A stretch of DNA of 19,132 nt from Chloroflexota bacterium (GTDB lineage: Bacteria > Chloroflexota > UBA6077 > CF-72): NCBI GenBank assembly GCA_019247135.1, contig JAFAPL010000456.1, forward strand, positions 1 through 19,132, given 5' to 3'. This document shows positions 7,599 to 15,921 of the stretch, in pieces. Made by a program: the position numbers and the translations under genes. The notes below the pieces were generated by a model. It searched no databases. It saw only the letters and a list, made by a program, of their open reading frames with translations, and was not told the origin of the DNA. Each line of letters opens with the position of its first letter. The first letter of the stretch is position 1.

Positions 7599-7630
7599 TT
7601 TCACCAGGTCGGGGAGGTCATCGAGCGAAC

Positions 7631-8974
7631 ATGTTCGGGCAGACAACAACTCAACGCGTATCGCGACGGTGGTTCCTAGGCGCGATGGTATCACTTGGGT
7701 CGGCGGCGGGAGTCGGCGTGCTTGCCGCCTGCTCGGCGCCAGCTCCGTCGTCTTCCCCTGCGGGGGCGACGGCGCCTCAGAGTGCGCCCGCGTCCACTGG
7801 CAACGTCACTTTGACTGTGATGGGCAGCCCGACGAATGTCACCGAAGCCATGGACAAGCTGTGGAGCGCAGTCGAACAGAAGAACAACATCAAAATCAAC
7901 TATGTGGAGTCTCCTCAGGTTTCGCAGACCTACCACGACAAGCTCGTGACGATGTTCTCCGCGAAGGATTCCAGCGTCGACATCTTCAACTGCAATGGCA
8001 CGGTGTGGCCGCCCGAGTTTGCGGCCGCCGGCTGGACCTTGCCACTGGACAAGTACTTCACCGCCTCGGACATGCAGGACCACATGCCCGCGTACAAACA
8101 GGCGTTCAGCTACAAAAACGAATTGCACGGCATCGCTCACCTGTACGACGTGGGCATGCTGTACTACCGGAAGGACTTGCTGGACGCGGCTCATCTTCAG
8201 CCACCAACCACCTGGGATGAGCTTGTCGCGCAGGCCAAGCAGCTCGGCGCCAATGACCAGCTGGCTGGCCACGCCGCCTCATGGAGTAAAGGTGAGCAGG
8301 TCGTCTGCCGTCTGGTTGAATTCATCTACGGCAACGCGGGGCAGATTCTGGACGACAATCAAGCGGTCCAGATTGACTCGCCCGACGCGGTCGATGGTCT
8401 GCAGCGCATGGTGGACCTGGTGCAAAAGGACAAGGTCACTCCACTAGCGGCCACGACCTGGGAGACCGGTGATGCGCGCCAGATCTTCACGGAAGGCAAA
8501 GCCATTTTCACGATCAACTGGAACTTCGTGTGGGCGCAGGCCCAGGCGACCGGCTCGAAGGTGATCGGCAACGTCGGTGTGGGGCTTGTGCCAAAGATGA
8601 AAGCCCCCAAGAGCGCCGCGACGCTCGGTGGCTGGGGTTGGTCGATCAACGCGGCGTCCAAGAATGTCGACGCCTCCGTAGCCGCGATCAAGACCTTGAC
8701 GGCGCCAGAGCAGATGAAGCTCATGTTCCTCGAGGGCGGCGTGGTTCCTACACGGATCTCGTTGTTCAAGGACGCCGATTTCGTGAAGCAATACCCTCAC
8801 GCCCAGGTAATGTTGGACATCATCGAAGGCGCCGTTGCGCGACCGCGCCACCCACGCTACCGAGAGATCTCAGAAATCATTCAGACGGAATCGCTGACCG
8901 CAATCAATGGACAGAAAAGCCCCAAGCAAGCGGGTTCGGACATCGCCGCGCAGATCAAGCCACTGGTCGCGTGA
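7631..8974 (+). CDS. Tat-exported lipoprotein, carbohydrate ABC transporter solute-binding protein
   Basis: Captures the sugar outside the membrane and delivers it to the two permeases (SBP_bac_1, cluster B). I chose the ATG at 7631, with GGGGAGG 13 bases upstream, because it places a signal right at the N-terminus: twin-arginine motif SRRWFLG (11-17), a hydrophobic stretch and a lipobox LAAC with Cys34. A Ser/Pro/Ala-rich linker (35-57) follows. The body has the usual features NVTLTVMGSP, SSVDIFNCNGT, LYDVGMLYYRKDLL, PPTTWDELVAQAKQL and FTEGKAIFTINWNF. The length (447 aa) is normal for the family. Aromatic residues such as those in WGWSIN probably stack on sugar rings. The stop overlaps the GTG start of the glycosidase gene. 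Confidence 0.93.
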   Translation: MFGQTTTQRVSRRWFLGAMVSLGSAAGVGVLAACSAPAPSSSPAGATAPQSAPASTGNVTLTVMGSPTNVTEAMDKLWSAVEQKNNIKINYVESPQVSQTYHDKLVTMFSAKDSSVDIFNCNGTVWPPEFAAAGWTLPLDKYFTASDMQDHMPAYKQAFSYKNELHGIAHLYDVGMLYYRKDLLDAAHLQPPTTWDELVAQAKQLGANDQLAGHAASWSKGEQVVCRLVEFIYGNAGQILDDNQAVQIDSPDAVDGLQRMVDLVQKDKVTPLAATTWETGDARQIFTEGKAIFTINWNFVWAQAQATGSKVIGNVGVGLVPKMKAPKSAATLGGWGWSINAASKNVDASVAAIKTLTAPEQMKLMFLEGGVVPTRISLFKDADFVKQYPHAQVMLDIIEGAVARPRHPRYREISEIIQTESLTAINGQKSPKQAGSDIAAQIKPLVA

Positions 8975-11280
8975 TCGCCCAATCGGAGTCCCACGAGGTC
9001 TCATTCGGCGTCGATGCAACATTGTACGTCGAGTTTGTTAGTCCGCGGGTGGTGCGCGCCCGCGCCGCACTACCCGGGGCTACAGCTCCTGGCCAGTCTG
9101 TCGCTCTACAACGGGCGGGCCACCCGCCTGTTGTCGACGTGGAACCTGGTCCACCGTGGACTGCGCGCACGTCGGAAATCACAGTGCTGGTTGACACCAG
9201 CTCAGGCGGGCTCGAGCTTCAAGACGCCCGCGGCGCAACTTTGCTCCAGACCAGCGGTCGCCATTCACTGAGGTGGGAACCAGCCACAGAGGGTCGCCGC
9301 CGCTTCCAGCTGCGCTTCAGACGCGCAACGGAAGAGCACTTCTACGGACTCGGCCAGGCCGGATCGCGGCTCGATCGCGACGGTGTCACGCGTCGCTTGT
9401 GGAACAGCCACTATGGTTACGGGCCGGGCTCGGATCTTGCGGTCCCATTCATCATCAGCTCCCGCGGGTACGGGCTCTTCTTCGACAATTCATGGGACTC
9501 CGAGGTGGCGATTGGCCGCAGCGATGGCGGCAACCTGCTCGTGTATACGGCGGAAGGCGGGGATCTCGATTGCTACTTTGTGTACGGACCTGATCCGAAG
9601 ACGATCCTGGCGGAATATGCCGCACTAACTGGACTTCCTCCGTTGCCACCGAAGTGGGCGTTGGGTTACATCCAGTCGACGCGCCACTTCGAGAGTCCTG
9701 AAGAGATCGTGGAGCTCGCCGCGACGCTCCGCGAGAAGCGATTTCCATGCGACGCCATCGTTTTTCTCAGCACGTATGGCAGCGACATGGGCATCAACAA
9801 CGGCGTGGGCACCCTCGACTTTCACCCAGACTTATGGGCCAACTCCGCCGCTCTGCTGCGTGAACTCGAGGAACGCAACCTTCACGTCGTCTGGCACGAG
9901 TACCCTGTGCTTGGGCCGAGGTCTCCCTTATTTGAAGAGGCGCAACAGCGCGGGTACCTGGTCGAAACCTCCGGTCCGCGCAATAGCACAATGTTCAGCG
10001 ATGGCCAGCACTTCGTCGACTTCACGAACTCCGATGCGGCTGAATGGTGGTGGCGGATGCACCAGCCGTTGGTCGACGCTGGGATCGACGGTTGGTGGCT
10101 CGACGGTGGTGAAGGTCCACCCTCGGACCTCGTTGTGCAGGGAGGCCCGGGTGCGGCCGTCCACAACGTCTTCGACTTCAATCGTCAACGCGCATTTCAC
10201 GATGGCGAGTCGCGCTCGCGCCCAGGCGTTCGGCCGTGGCTGCTATGCCGGTCCGGTTACGCTGGTATGCAGCGCCTCGGGGCTGGGACGTGGTCCGGCG
10301 ACATTGGCAATACCTTCGACGTGCTGGAGTCGCAGCTCGCGCTTGGACTCTCGACGGCCATGTCGGCCATTCCGTATTGGGGCACGGATATCGGCGGTTT
10401 CTTCCATACCGTGCCGGAGTCACCGGAGCTGTTCGCACGCTGGTTTCAGTTTGCCGCGTTCTGTCCAGTCTTCCGTTCGCACGGACGCGGCCTTGGCCTG
10501 CGTGGCTGGCGGGAACACCTGCCGTGGGCGCACGGCGCCGAGGTCGAAGCGATCTGCCGCGCGTTCAGCGAGCTGCGCTACCGCTTGCTCCCCTACACGT
10601 ATTCGCTTGCCCGGGAGGCGTACACGCGCGGTCTGCCGCTGATGCGTCCGCTGATCCTGGAGTTCCCGGATGACCCGAATGCCGTCGACATGAGTTCTGA
10701 ATACCTCTGGGGCCCGTCAATTCTGGTTGCACCGGTGACTCGTGGGGGTGCCAGACATTGGCCGGTCTACCTGCCGCGAGGCAACTGGTACAACTTCTGG
10801 ACCGGTGATCGCGTCGAGGGCGGCGGCGGTGTGGAGGTGGATACGCCGCTCGATCGAATGCCGCTGTTCATTCGTGGCGGCGCAATTATCCCGTCTATCG
10901 CAGTCCATCAACATGTTGCGGATACGGACGATCGCCTGATCCTAGATGTGTACCCGGAGGGCGAGTCGGCCTTCGTGCTGTACGAGGATGACGGCCAGAC
11001 CCGCGCCTACGAACAGGACGCCTACACATCGACCAACATTACTTGCTCCGCTTCAACCGACCGCGTCCGGGTGCGCCTCCATGCGACCGGGCAAGGTTAC
11101 ATCGGCAAACCCGCGACACGCCAGTTGACGCTGCGGATGCATCTGCCCGCTCCTCCCCGCGGTGTGGATGTGCGAGGTGCAGTATCCAGCGATAGCCTGT
11201 GGTCGCAAGACGGGGAAAACTACCTGCAGGTGAATATGACGTCTACGCACCAGCCGCTCGAGATCGAAGTGGTCTTGTGA
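8971..11280 (+). CDS. Glycoside hydrolase family 31 enzyme (alpha-glucosidase/alpha-xylosidase type)
   Basis: Retaining alpha-glycosidase that would cut terminal alpha-linked glucose or xylose from the imported sugar. The frame is open far upstream, but that part is the binding-protein gene in another frame; the GTG at 8971, overlapping the preceding TGA as GTGA, gives 769 aa. Domain order: N-terminal beta-sandwich (about 1-230), with HFYGLGQ near 125, then the (beta/alpha)8 catalytic barrel and the C-terminal beta-sandwiches. The nucleophile is Asp378 in GWWLDGGE and the acid/base is Asp444 in TWSGDI. Their spacing of 66 residues equals that in E. coli YicI (alpha-xylosidase, 772 aa). No signal peptide is present, so it acts in the cytoplasm on transported substrate. 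Exact specificity is not readable. Confidence 0.92.
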   Translation: MIAQSESHEVSFGVDATLYVEFVSPRVVRARAALPGATAPGQSVALQRAGHPPVVDVEPGPPWTARTSEITVLVDTSSGGLELQDARGATLLQTSGRHSLRWEPATEGRRRFQLRFRRATEEHFYGLGQAGSRLDRDGVTRRLWNSHYGYGPGSDLAVPFIISSRGYGLFFDNSWDSEVAIGRSDGGNLLVYTAEGGDLDCYFVYGPDPKTILAEYAALTGLPPLPPKWALGYIQSTRHFESPEEIVELAATLREKRFPCDAIVFLSTYGSDMGINNGVGTLDFHPDLWANSAALLRELEERNLHVVWHEYPVLGPRSPLFEEAQQRGYLVETSGPRNSTMFSDGQHFVDFTNSDAAEWWWRMHQPLVDAGIDGWWLDGGEGPPSDLVVQGGPGAAVHNVFDFNRQRAFHDGESRSRPGVRPWLLCRSGYAGMQRLGAGTWSGDIGNTFDVLESQLALGLSTAMSAIPYWGTDIGGFFHTVPESPELFARWFQFAAFCPVFRSHGRGLGLRGWREHLPWAHGAEVEAICRAFSELRYRLLPYTYSLAREAYTRGLPLMRPLILEFPDDPNAVDMSSEYLWGPSILVAPVTRGGARHWPVYLPRGNWYNFWTGDRVEGGGGVEVDTPLDRMPLFIRGGAIIPSIAVHQHVADTDDRLILDVYPEGESAFVLYEDDGQTRAYEQDAYTSTNITCSASTDRVRVRLHATGQGYIGKPATRQLTLRMHLPAPPRGVDVRGAVSSDSLWSQDGENYLQVNMTSTHQPLEIEVVL

Positions 11281-11587
11281 ACTCGGGACCGCGCGGCCAG
11301 CGCTGGTTTCGGCGCGGACTGGACATGTTGCGATAGCTGCACGCTTCGAGGAAGACGCACTGAGCGCCGCTGGCGCGCCATGGGCGAACTCGGGACCATG
11401 GACGCAGCTGGAGTGGTGCCAACAGAGCTGATGCGGCCGCGGTGATTGCTTTCAACAACTCGGCATGCTGGTCCCGCACCTGCGCAACCAGTTCCATGTG
11501 GCGTTTCCACGTCAGCTCGTCGAGCGCCTCGGAAAGTACAGGCAGCAGGATTGCGCTCGCCCACGCCAACTGGGTTGATTATCACGA
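11281..11587. other. Gap after the sugar operon, with a 12-bp direct repeat
   Basis: No credible gene. GAACTCGGGACC occurs at 11279-11290 (across the GH31 stop) and again at 11386-11397. A minus-strand frame starting TTG at 11569 contains an alpha-helical stretch (ALDELTWKRHMELVAQVRDQ), but it has no supporting family or ribosome-binding site and is probably part of the decayed sequence to its right. No clear terminator of the GH31 gene was seen. Confidence 0.4.
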
Positions 11588-11997
11588 TTACTGGTCCGGT
11601 GTCGAATCGGCCTGGACCTGTTTGCCACGGGGAACTGTCACGCTGCGCACCTCGTGCGATTGGGGCGACGGAGACCGAGACAATTCGTCGAAGGTCCGTC
11701 ACGAGCTGAGCGTACAGTGCCGCGTATCGTTCATTGAAAGGTTCGATTGCAGCGGCAGTCTCGAAGAAGGATCACCGCAGCGCGTGCTCCACGTGAGCGA
11801 CCTTCCGATCCATCTTGCGCGAAGGCAACCACTGGACCAGGTCGCGCACGCTGCGACGCAATCCAGCGACGGAATGGCTGTAGGAGTTGATAGCCGGCAG
11901 CGAGCCCGTTCATCGCTGTCCAAAACGTCAATGAGCGCATCAGGCTCGTGCGGCAGCTTGTCGAATCGCCCTCGTCGCCACCAATAAGGATCACCTA
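11588..11997 (-). pseudogene. Decayed reading frame of unknown function
   Basis: Protein-like segments appear in order on the minus strand but in shifting frames: PYWWRRGRFDKLPHEPDALI then DVLDSDERAR (frame 1), LRRSVRDLVQWLPSRKMDRK then VAHVEHALR followed by TGA (frame 2), SFFETAAAIEPFNERYAALY then AQLVTDLRRI (same frame after the stop) and EVRSVTVPRGKQVQ ending at TAA (11588-11590). The continuity of charged, helix-like sequence through two frameshifts and one nonsense codon suggests a former gene. I do not recognise the family. It lies downstream of the replication-relaxation fragment on the same strand, so it may have belonged to the same mobile element. The reconstruction is mine and unverified. 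Confidence 0.3.
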
Positions 11998-12037
11998 GCG
12001 GAGCAACCTCCACCCGGCATCGGCGCGCCCGCACTTA

Positions 12038-12586
12038 TTACCCGGGCGTTGTATCGGCAATCGAATACCCGGCCTGAAGTGGGTCGCACACCCAGAACCC
12101 CCGGGTCTGGCTGTCGGCGCTTCGCCAGATTGGCCCGAGGATGCCGCGAGGGTGCCCTTCGATCCAGCCCGTGCTGGTCACCCGAATCGGCAGCGCCGAA
12201 TCCGGTCGCCCGACGGCTGCCGCCCCAGCACTGCGCAACACGCGCTGTTCGGATCCCTCGGTGACGAGCAGGATCGTGGGGAAGCTAGCGTAGTCGGCGG
12301 CTGCCCGGCCGCTGTCCCGGTAGGCGTGATAGCCGGCCCACTTGGCCGCGTAATCGCGGGCGCTCTCCGTTCCGCGGTCGTATTCCAAGAAGAAGCCGAG
12401 CTCGTGGCCGCGTACGCGGCACACGCCATAACCATCCGGGCGACAGCGGCCTCTCATTGAGGCGGCGGCGTTATCCCAGCGGATCAAACCGTCGCCAGGG
12501 CTCCGGCTCAAAGCCACGTGCAGGGCGACGAAGACCGCGTGCGTCCCTAGCGTGTGCGCCATCGTACGCACGAGTGGCCAGCCCGT
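12038..12586 (-). pseudogene. Replication-relaxation family protein, C-terminal fragment
   Basis: The minus frame carries the C-terminal core of the replication-relaxation family (PF13814) found on conjugative and plasmid-like elements: THAVFVALHVAL, RPDGYGVCRVRGHELGFFLE, YDRGTESARDYAAKWAGYH and SGRAAADYASFPTILLVT, then GILGPIWR. Members have a winged-helix N-terminus followed by a nuclease-like (PD-(D/E)XK-related) fold; RPDGYG and FFLEYDRGTE are the conserved core strands. The N-terminal DNA-binding half is missing. Upstream of about 12586 the open frame only continues antisense to a recombinase pseudogene, so the gene was cut at that junction. The fragment marks a former plasmid or integrative element. 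Confidence 0.65.
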
Positions 12587-12627
12587 GCGGGTTGGCTCCT
12601 CCGGTCCGCCGCCTGCCAATCCGTGCA

Positions 12628-13224
12628 GACGCTGCGCTCGCCGCAGCGCGACTGCTGAGACCGCCGTTCCGGGCTTCGACCTACGAGACGTTGATCGGGC
12701 TGCTGGCATGTACCGGCCTGGGTGTGAGTGAAGCAATCCGGCTGGACCGTGACGACGTCGATTAGGAAAAACGGGATTCTGATCGTACGCACGAGCAAGT
12801 TCGGCAAGTCGCGCGGCGTTGCTCTGTATCCAAGCACCATGGCTGCGCTGCAAACGTACGTTCGTCAGCGCGATCAGCTGCATCCGTGTTTGGCAACTCC
12901 AAGCTTCTTTGTGAACACGCGGGCGACCAGTCTGGCGTACCGAACCGTCAACTGCACGTTCGTTGGTTTGGTGAAGCAGGCCAGATCGGGCCGTCTGTGG
13001 CCGATGGCCACCTACGTCTGCACGACTTGCGCCACAGCTTCGCCGTCCAGACGCTCCTCCAGTGGTATCGCGCCGGCGGTGACGTGCAGGTCAAGTTGCC
13101 GCTGCTGTCAACCTACCTCGGGCACATCGACCCCAAGTCCACGTACTGGTACCTCTCGGCGGCACCAGAACTGCTTGCCGAAGCCGGTGCTCGTCTCCAG
13201 CACGCCGTCGAGGTGCAGCCATGA
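12628..13224 (+). pseudogene. Tyrosine recombinase A (XerC/D-like), truncated and frameshifted
   Basis: C-terminal catalytic domain of a phage-integrase-type recombinase spread over two frames. Blocks: ALAAARLLRPPFRASTYETL, then IGLLACTGLGVSEAIRLDRD and DVD, a TAG stop at 12763; next frame GILIVRTSKFGKSRGVALYP and NTRATSLAYRTVNCTFVGLV; back to the first frame with RLHDLRHSFAV, LPLLSTYLGHIDPKSTYWYL and LLAEAGARLQHA. Four lesions are visible: the N-terminal half is lost, the catalytic Arg of TGLRVSE is Gly, TGG (Trp) has become TAG with an extra A after it (GATTAGGAAAAACGG for GATTGGGAAAACGG), and one base is missing near 12980. His-x-x-Arg, GH and the Tyr region remain. The stop overlaps the ATG of recombinase B (ATGA), as in recombinase arrays. 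Confidence 0.8.
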
Positions 13225-14212
13225 CGTCGTTGGCTCCCACCCGCCAAGCCTTCTTTACCGAACGGCTCATCAGCCAGCGACGAGCCAGCCCGTTCACAGT
13301 GGAAGCCTACCGCGACACCTTCCGGCTGTTGCTGGCTTTCATCTACCAGCACAACGGCAAGGCGCCCTCTGTACTCGGCATCGACGATCTCGACGCCACA
13401 ATCATCGGCTCGTTCCTCGACCATCTGGAGCAGGGTCGAGGCAACACCGTCCGCACTCGGAATGCGCGCCTGGCGGCCCTACACTCTTTCTTCCGGTTCC
13501 CGTCGTTCCGCCATCCTGAACATGCCGGGCTGATCCAACGCGTGCTGGCGATCCCACCGAAACGCTACGACCGTGCGCTGGTCACCTTCCTGACGCGAGT
13601 GGAGGTCGACGCCCTGGTCGCTGCACCCGAGCGTTCGAGGTGGACCGGACGTCCCGATTACGCACTATTGGTGCTCGTTGTGCAGACTGGCCTCCGCGTC
13701 TCGGAACTGGCCAGGCTGAATTGCCAGGACGTCGATCTGGACGCCGGCGCGCATATACGTTGTCATGGCAAAGGCCGCAAAGAACGTATTACACCTTTGA
13801 CCGCTCAGACCGTCGCACTCCTGCGCGTTTGGATGCAAGAACGCTGCGGCCAGCTTGAAGAAGCCTTGTTCCCACCAGTCGCGGCAGACGGCTCAGCACC
13901 GACGCGATTGCGTTCTTGGTCGGCAAATACTCGGCACTGGCGAAACACAGCTGCCCACCCCTCCGCTCCAAGCAGGTTTCGCCGCATGTGCTTCGTCACA
14001 GTTGTGCCATGCAGTTGCTCCAAGCTGGTGTGGACACGTCAGTAATCGCGCTATGGCTTGGCCACGAACACATTCAGACGACCCAGATCTACCTGCACGC
14101 CGATCTCTCACTCAAACAGCGTGCGTTGGCCCGCACTGCTCCGTCGTCACTCCAGGCGCCAGGACGGTACCGCCCGCCAGACAGCCTGCTCGATTTCCTG
14201 GAGAACCTGTGA
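13221..14212 (+). pseudogene. Tyrosine recombinase B (XerC/D-like), one frameshift
   Basis: Site-specific recombinase (phage integrase family) that would cut and rejoin DNA at the element ends. From the ATG at 13221: SAM-like N-terminal core-binding domain (about 1-105), then the catalytic domain with Arg159 in QTGLRVSEL and Lys184 in CHGKGRKERITPL. After ALFP (residue 218) a single C is missing in the run at 13871-13873. Restoring it gives SRGRRLSTDAIAFLVGKYSA, followed by VSPHVLRHSCAMQLLQAGVD, ALWLGHEHIQTTQIYLHAD with the Tyr nucleophile, and an end at DFLENL (14212). The restored protein has about 330 aa with every catalytic residue. As the only lesion is in a homopolymer, this may be a sequencing error and the gene may be intact. 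Confidence 0.82.
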
Positions 14213-14289
14213 TTATGCCGAGCATGCAGCCGGACCAGCAGTTCATCCCGCCTCGCACTTCGGCATAATCCCATCCTCGGGATAAATCG
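14211..14289. repeat. Inverted TTATNCCGA motifs at the recombinase-element end
   Basis: GATTATGCCGAG (14211-14222, plus strand) overlaps the stop of recombinase B. It is followed by the inverted copies TTCGGCATAATC (14259-14270) and CTCGGGATAAATC (14277-14289). All share TTATNCCGA: one forward and two reverse. Placement between a recombinase and an unrelated gene fragment suggests recombinase-binding sites at the end of a tyrosine-recombinase element. A matching array was not found on the left side in this window. Confidence 0.5.
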
Positions 14290-14456
14290 CCGACGATGCG
14301 TGCGCGCGTTTGCACAAAGCCAGCGGTGGGTTGCCGCGCGCGCTCAACAATGCCGCCATTGCCGCGCTGATCGCCGCCGCGGCCGACGGCAAAGCGCTGG
14401 TCGACGACGAGTGCGCCAGGAAAGCGGTCACCGAACTCAACCGCGATCGCGATTGA
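14287..14456 (+). pseudogene. ExeA/TniB-like AAA+ ATPase, C-terminal fragment
   Basis: The frame reads RLHKASGGLPRALNNAAIAA, LIAAAADGKALVDDECARKA and VTELNRDRD, then TGA. The block R.H..SGGLPR.LNN.A..AL..A...GK..VD is the sensor-2/lid end of ExeA-type AAA+ ATPases that accompany transposases (TniB/IstB-like helpers). An in-frame TAA precedes the fragment at 14283-14285, exactly where the inverted-repeat end of the recombinase element finishes. The element therefore most likely inserted into this gene, leaving 56 codons. The Walker motifs are absent, so it is not functional. Confidence 0.6.
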
Positions 14457-14530
14457 GCACCAGCCCATCAATCAGCTGATCCGCGTGCAAGGTGTTGATG
14501 AACATCATCACCATCGGCCTGCCAATCGGC

Positions 14531-15748
14531 TCAAGACGCGCGCTCGGCGGCCGGCGTGGCAGTCCGATACCCACACAACTGTTCCAGGCGGTGTTCCAAC
14601 ACAACGCTTTCCTTGCGGGACGTTGTATTTATAGCATCATCGAGGGCGCCGATTATGCTGTCTACTTTCGCGTCGTCAGGGAGGTCACTACTGGCCAGAT
14701 CCATTAGCTTCCGTATCTGTTTGTCGTCACCCGTCAAGCACACTGTCAAACGCACTGACAAGAGGTACTTGTCGAGTCCATGGCGCTGCCACTTAGCGAG
14801 GTCCGTTCTCATCGTACCCAATGCGGACCGGATGCTCATCCACAAAATAACGTTGTTCTTCGAGGTCAGCAGTATTTGCCACCATGCTTTGAGCACGAGC
14901 GACCTGCGCTTCACCCTCTCGAGTCTTGCATAGCTGAATTTCGCGAGTCGTTCCGCACTCAACCGAGGAGAGTCGTGCACTCCCATGAGGTCTGACCGGT
15001 AATGTTGAACGGCGAGTGCGCGTGTGAATACCAGCTCCTGCTCCTTCCGGTCAGGTGTGCGCATAGCACTCAGTACCAGACTTCGCCGCTCCTGGATCAG
15101 CGGAGCATCCAGATCTCGGCAATGCTTCATGAGCCGGCTTAGTCGACAGAGACTACTCAACGTAAATCGTCCATTGAATAGAACTGTTACTTCCGGCGAA
15201 ACAGCTTCTGCCGGCACGTAAGTAAAAACAGCCCTCGTGGTGGCCCACCACGCCGCTATCCCTCCGCCAACAACCCAGGCCACAGTCAGCACCACCTTAC
15301 TGTCGGTGGGCTCATCGGAGAGCCACACTGCGATTAGCCCCACTACGGCCGCGACAATCAAGCCCGCCCGGGTGAAGACACGCGCCTCGTTCAAAAGAGC
15401 AACCGCACTTTGCAGCTGCTCCCCCAGGTGCGCTTGATCCTGCAACATTGCCGGTGGAGCGGGCACTACCCACCAGTACGCGAAGCCTATCAGTGCGGCC
15501 AGGAGTGCAAGTACACCCAAGATAACCATCCAAGTCCGATCGGACGGGTTATCAGCGAAACCCACACTGGCGAGTAGGGAAAAGGCAATGGCCAGCCACG
15601 CCAGAGCCAGGCCTCGCAGTCCTTCCGCCGTAGCTTCAGCGGCCAGACGGTCTCGTTCGTCGACAGCGGCCAACGGAGATGCAGCACCTTTCGTAGAGGC
15701 GGATACGCAGCCCGGTGGGAACGGCGAGCTTTCCAACTTGGTATCCAT
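14531..15748 (-). CDS. Unrecognised membrane protein with four N-terminal helices
   Basis: 405 aa. I do not recognise the family. A charged N-terminus (1-44) leads to four hydrophobic helices in two pairs: about 45-64, 73-95, 127-144 and 152-172. The segment between helices 2 and 3 (LQDQAHLGEQLQSAVALLNE) looks amphipathic or coiled. Residues 180-405 are hydrophilic and helix-rich, with no export or enzyme motif, so this domain is probably cytoplasmic and may sense or bind a partner. The ATG at 15748 has GAGGGAG 9 bases upstream, and the frame is clean, so the gene is very likely real. It ends 75 bases from the ATPase fragment on the opposite strand and has no obvious operon partner. Confidence 0.75.
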   Translation of the reverse strand: MDTKLESSPFPPGCVSASTKGAASPLAAVDERDRLAAEATAEGLRGLALAWLAIAFSLLASVGFADNPSDRTWMVILGVLALLAALIGFAYWWVVPAPPAMLQDQAHLGEQLQSAVALLNEARVFTRAGLIVAAVVGLIAVWLSDEPTDSKVVLTVAWVVGGGIAAWWATTRAVFTYVPAEAVSPEVTVLFNGRFTLSSLCRLSRLMKHCRDLDAPLIQERRSLVLSAMRTPDRKEQELVFTRALAVQHYRSDLMGVHDSPRLSAERLAKFSYARLERVKRRSLVLKAWWQILLTSKNNVILWMSIRSALGTMRTDLAKWQRHGLDKYLLSVRLTVCLTGDDKQIRKLMDLASSDLPDDAKVDSIIGALDDAINTTSRKESVVLEHRLEQLCGYRTATPAAERAS

Positions 15749-15921
15749 GTACGAAGCGCTCCCTCAGCAACTTCAAACCTCAACAGCGTGATCATCATCA
15801 TATCGTGTTCGACCCTCACGAGCCTCCGTGGAATTCCGTGGACATTCTCGGCACCGCGGCGCGTGCAGACGCATCTGGACGGACTCGAGGAACTCATTGA
15901 TCAACTCGGGCGATTGCGGGC

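Noticed and set aside
8530..8970. 147-codon upstream extension of the GH31 frame
   Set aside because: It overlaps the binding-protein gene in another frame and has Arg-rich shadow composition. The GTG at 8971 overlapping the stop gives the normal family length.
12587..12883. N-terminal 99 codons of the open minus frame containing the replication-relaxation domain
   Set aside because: The residues are antisense to recombinase A and show no family similarity; the frame is open by chance.
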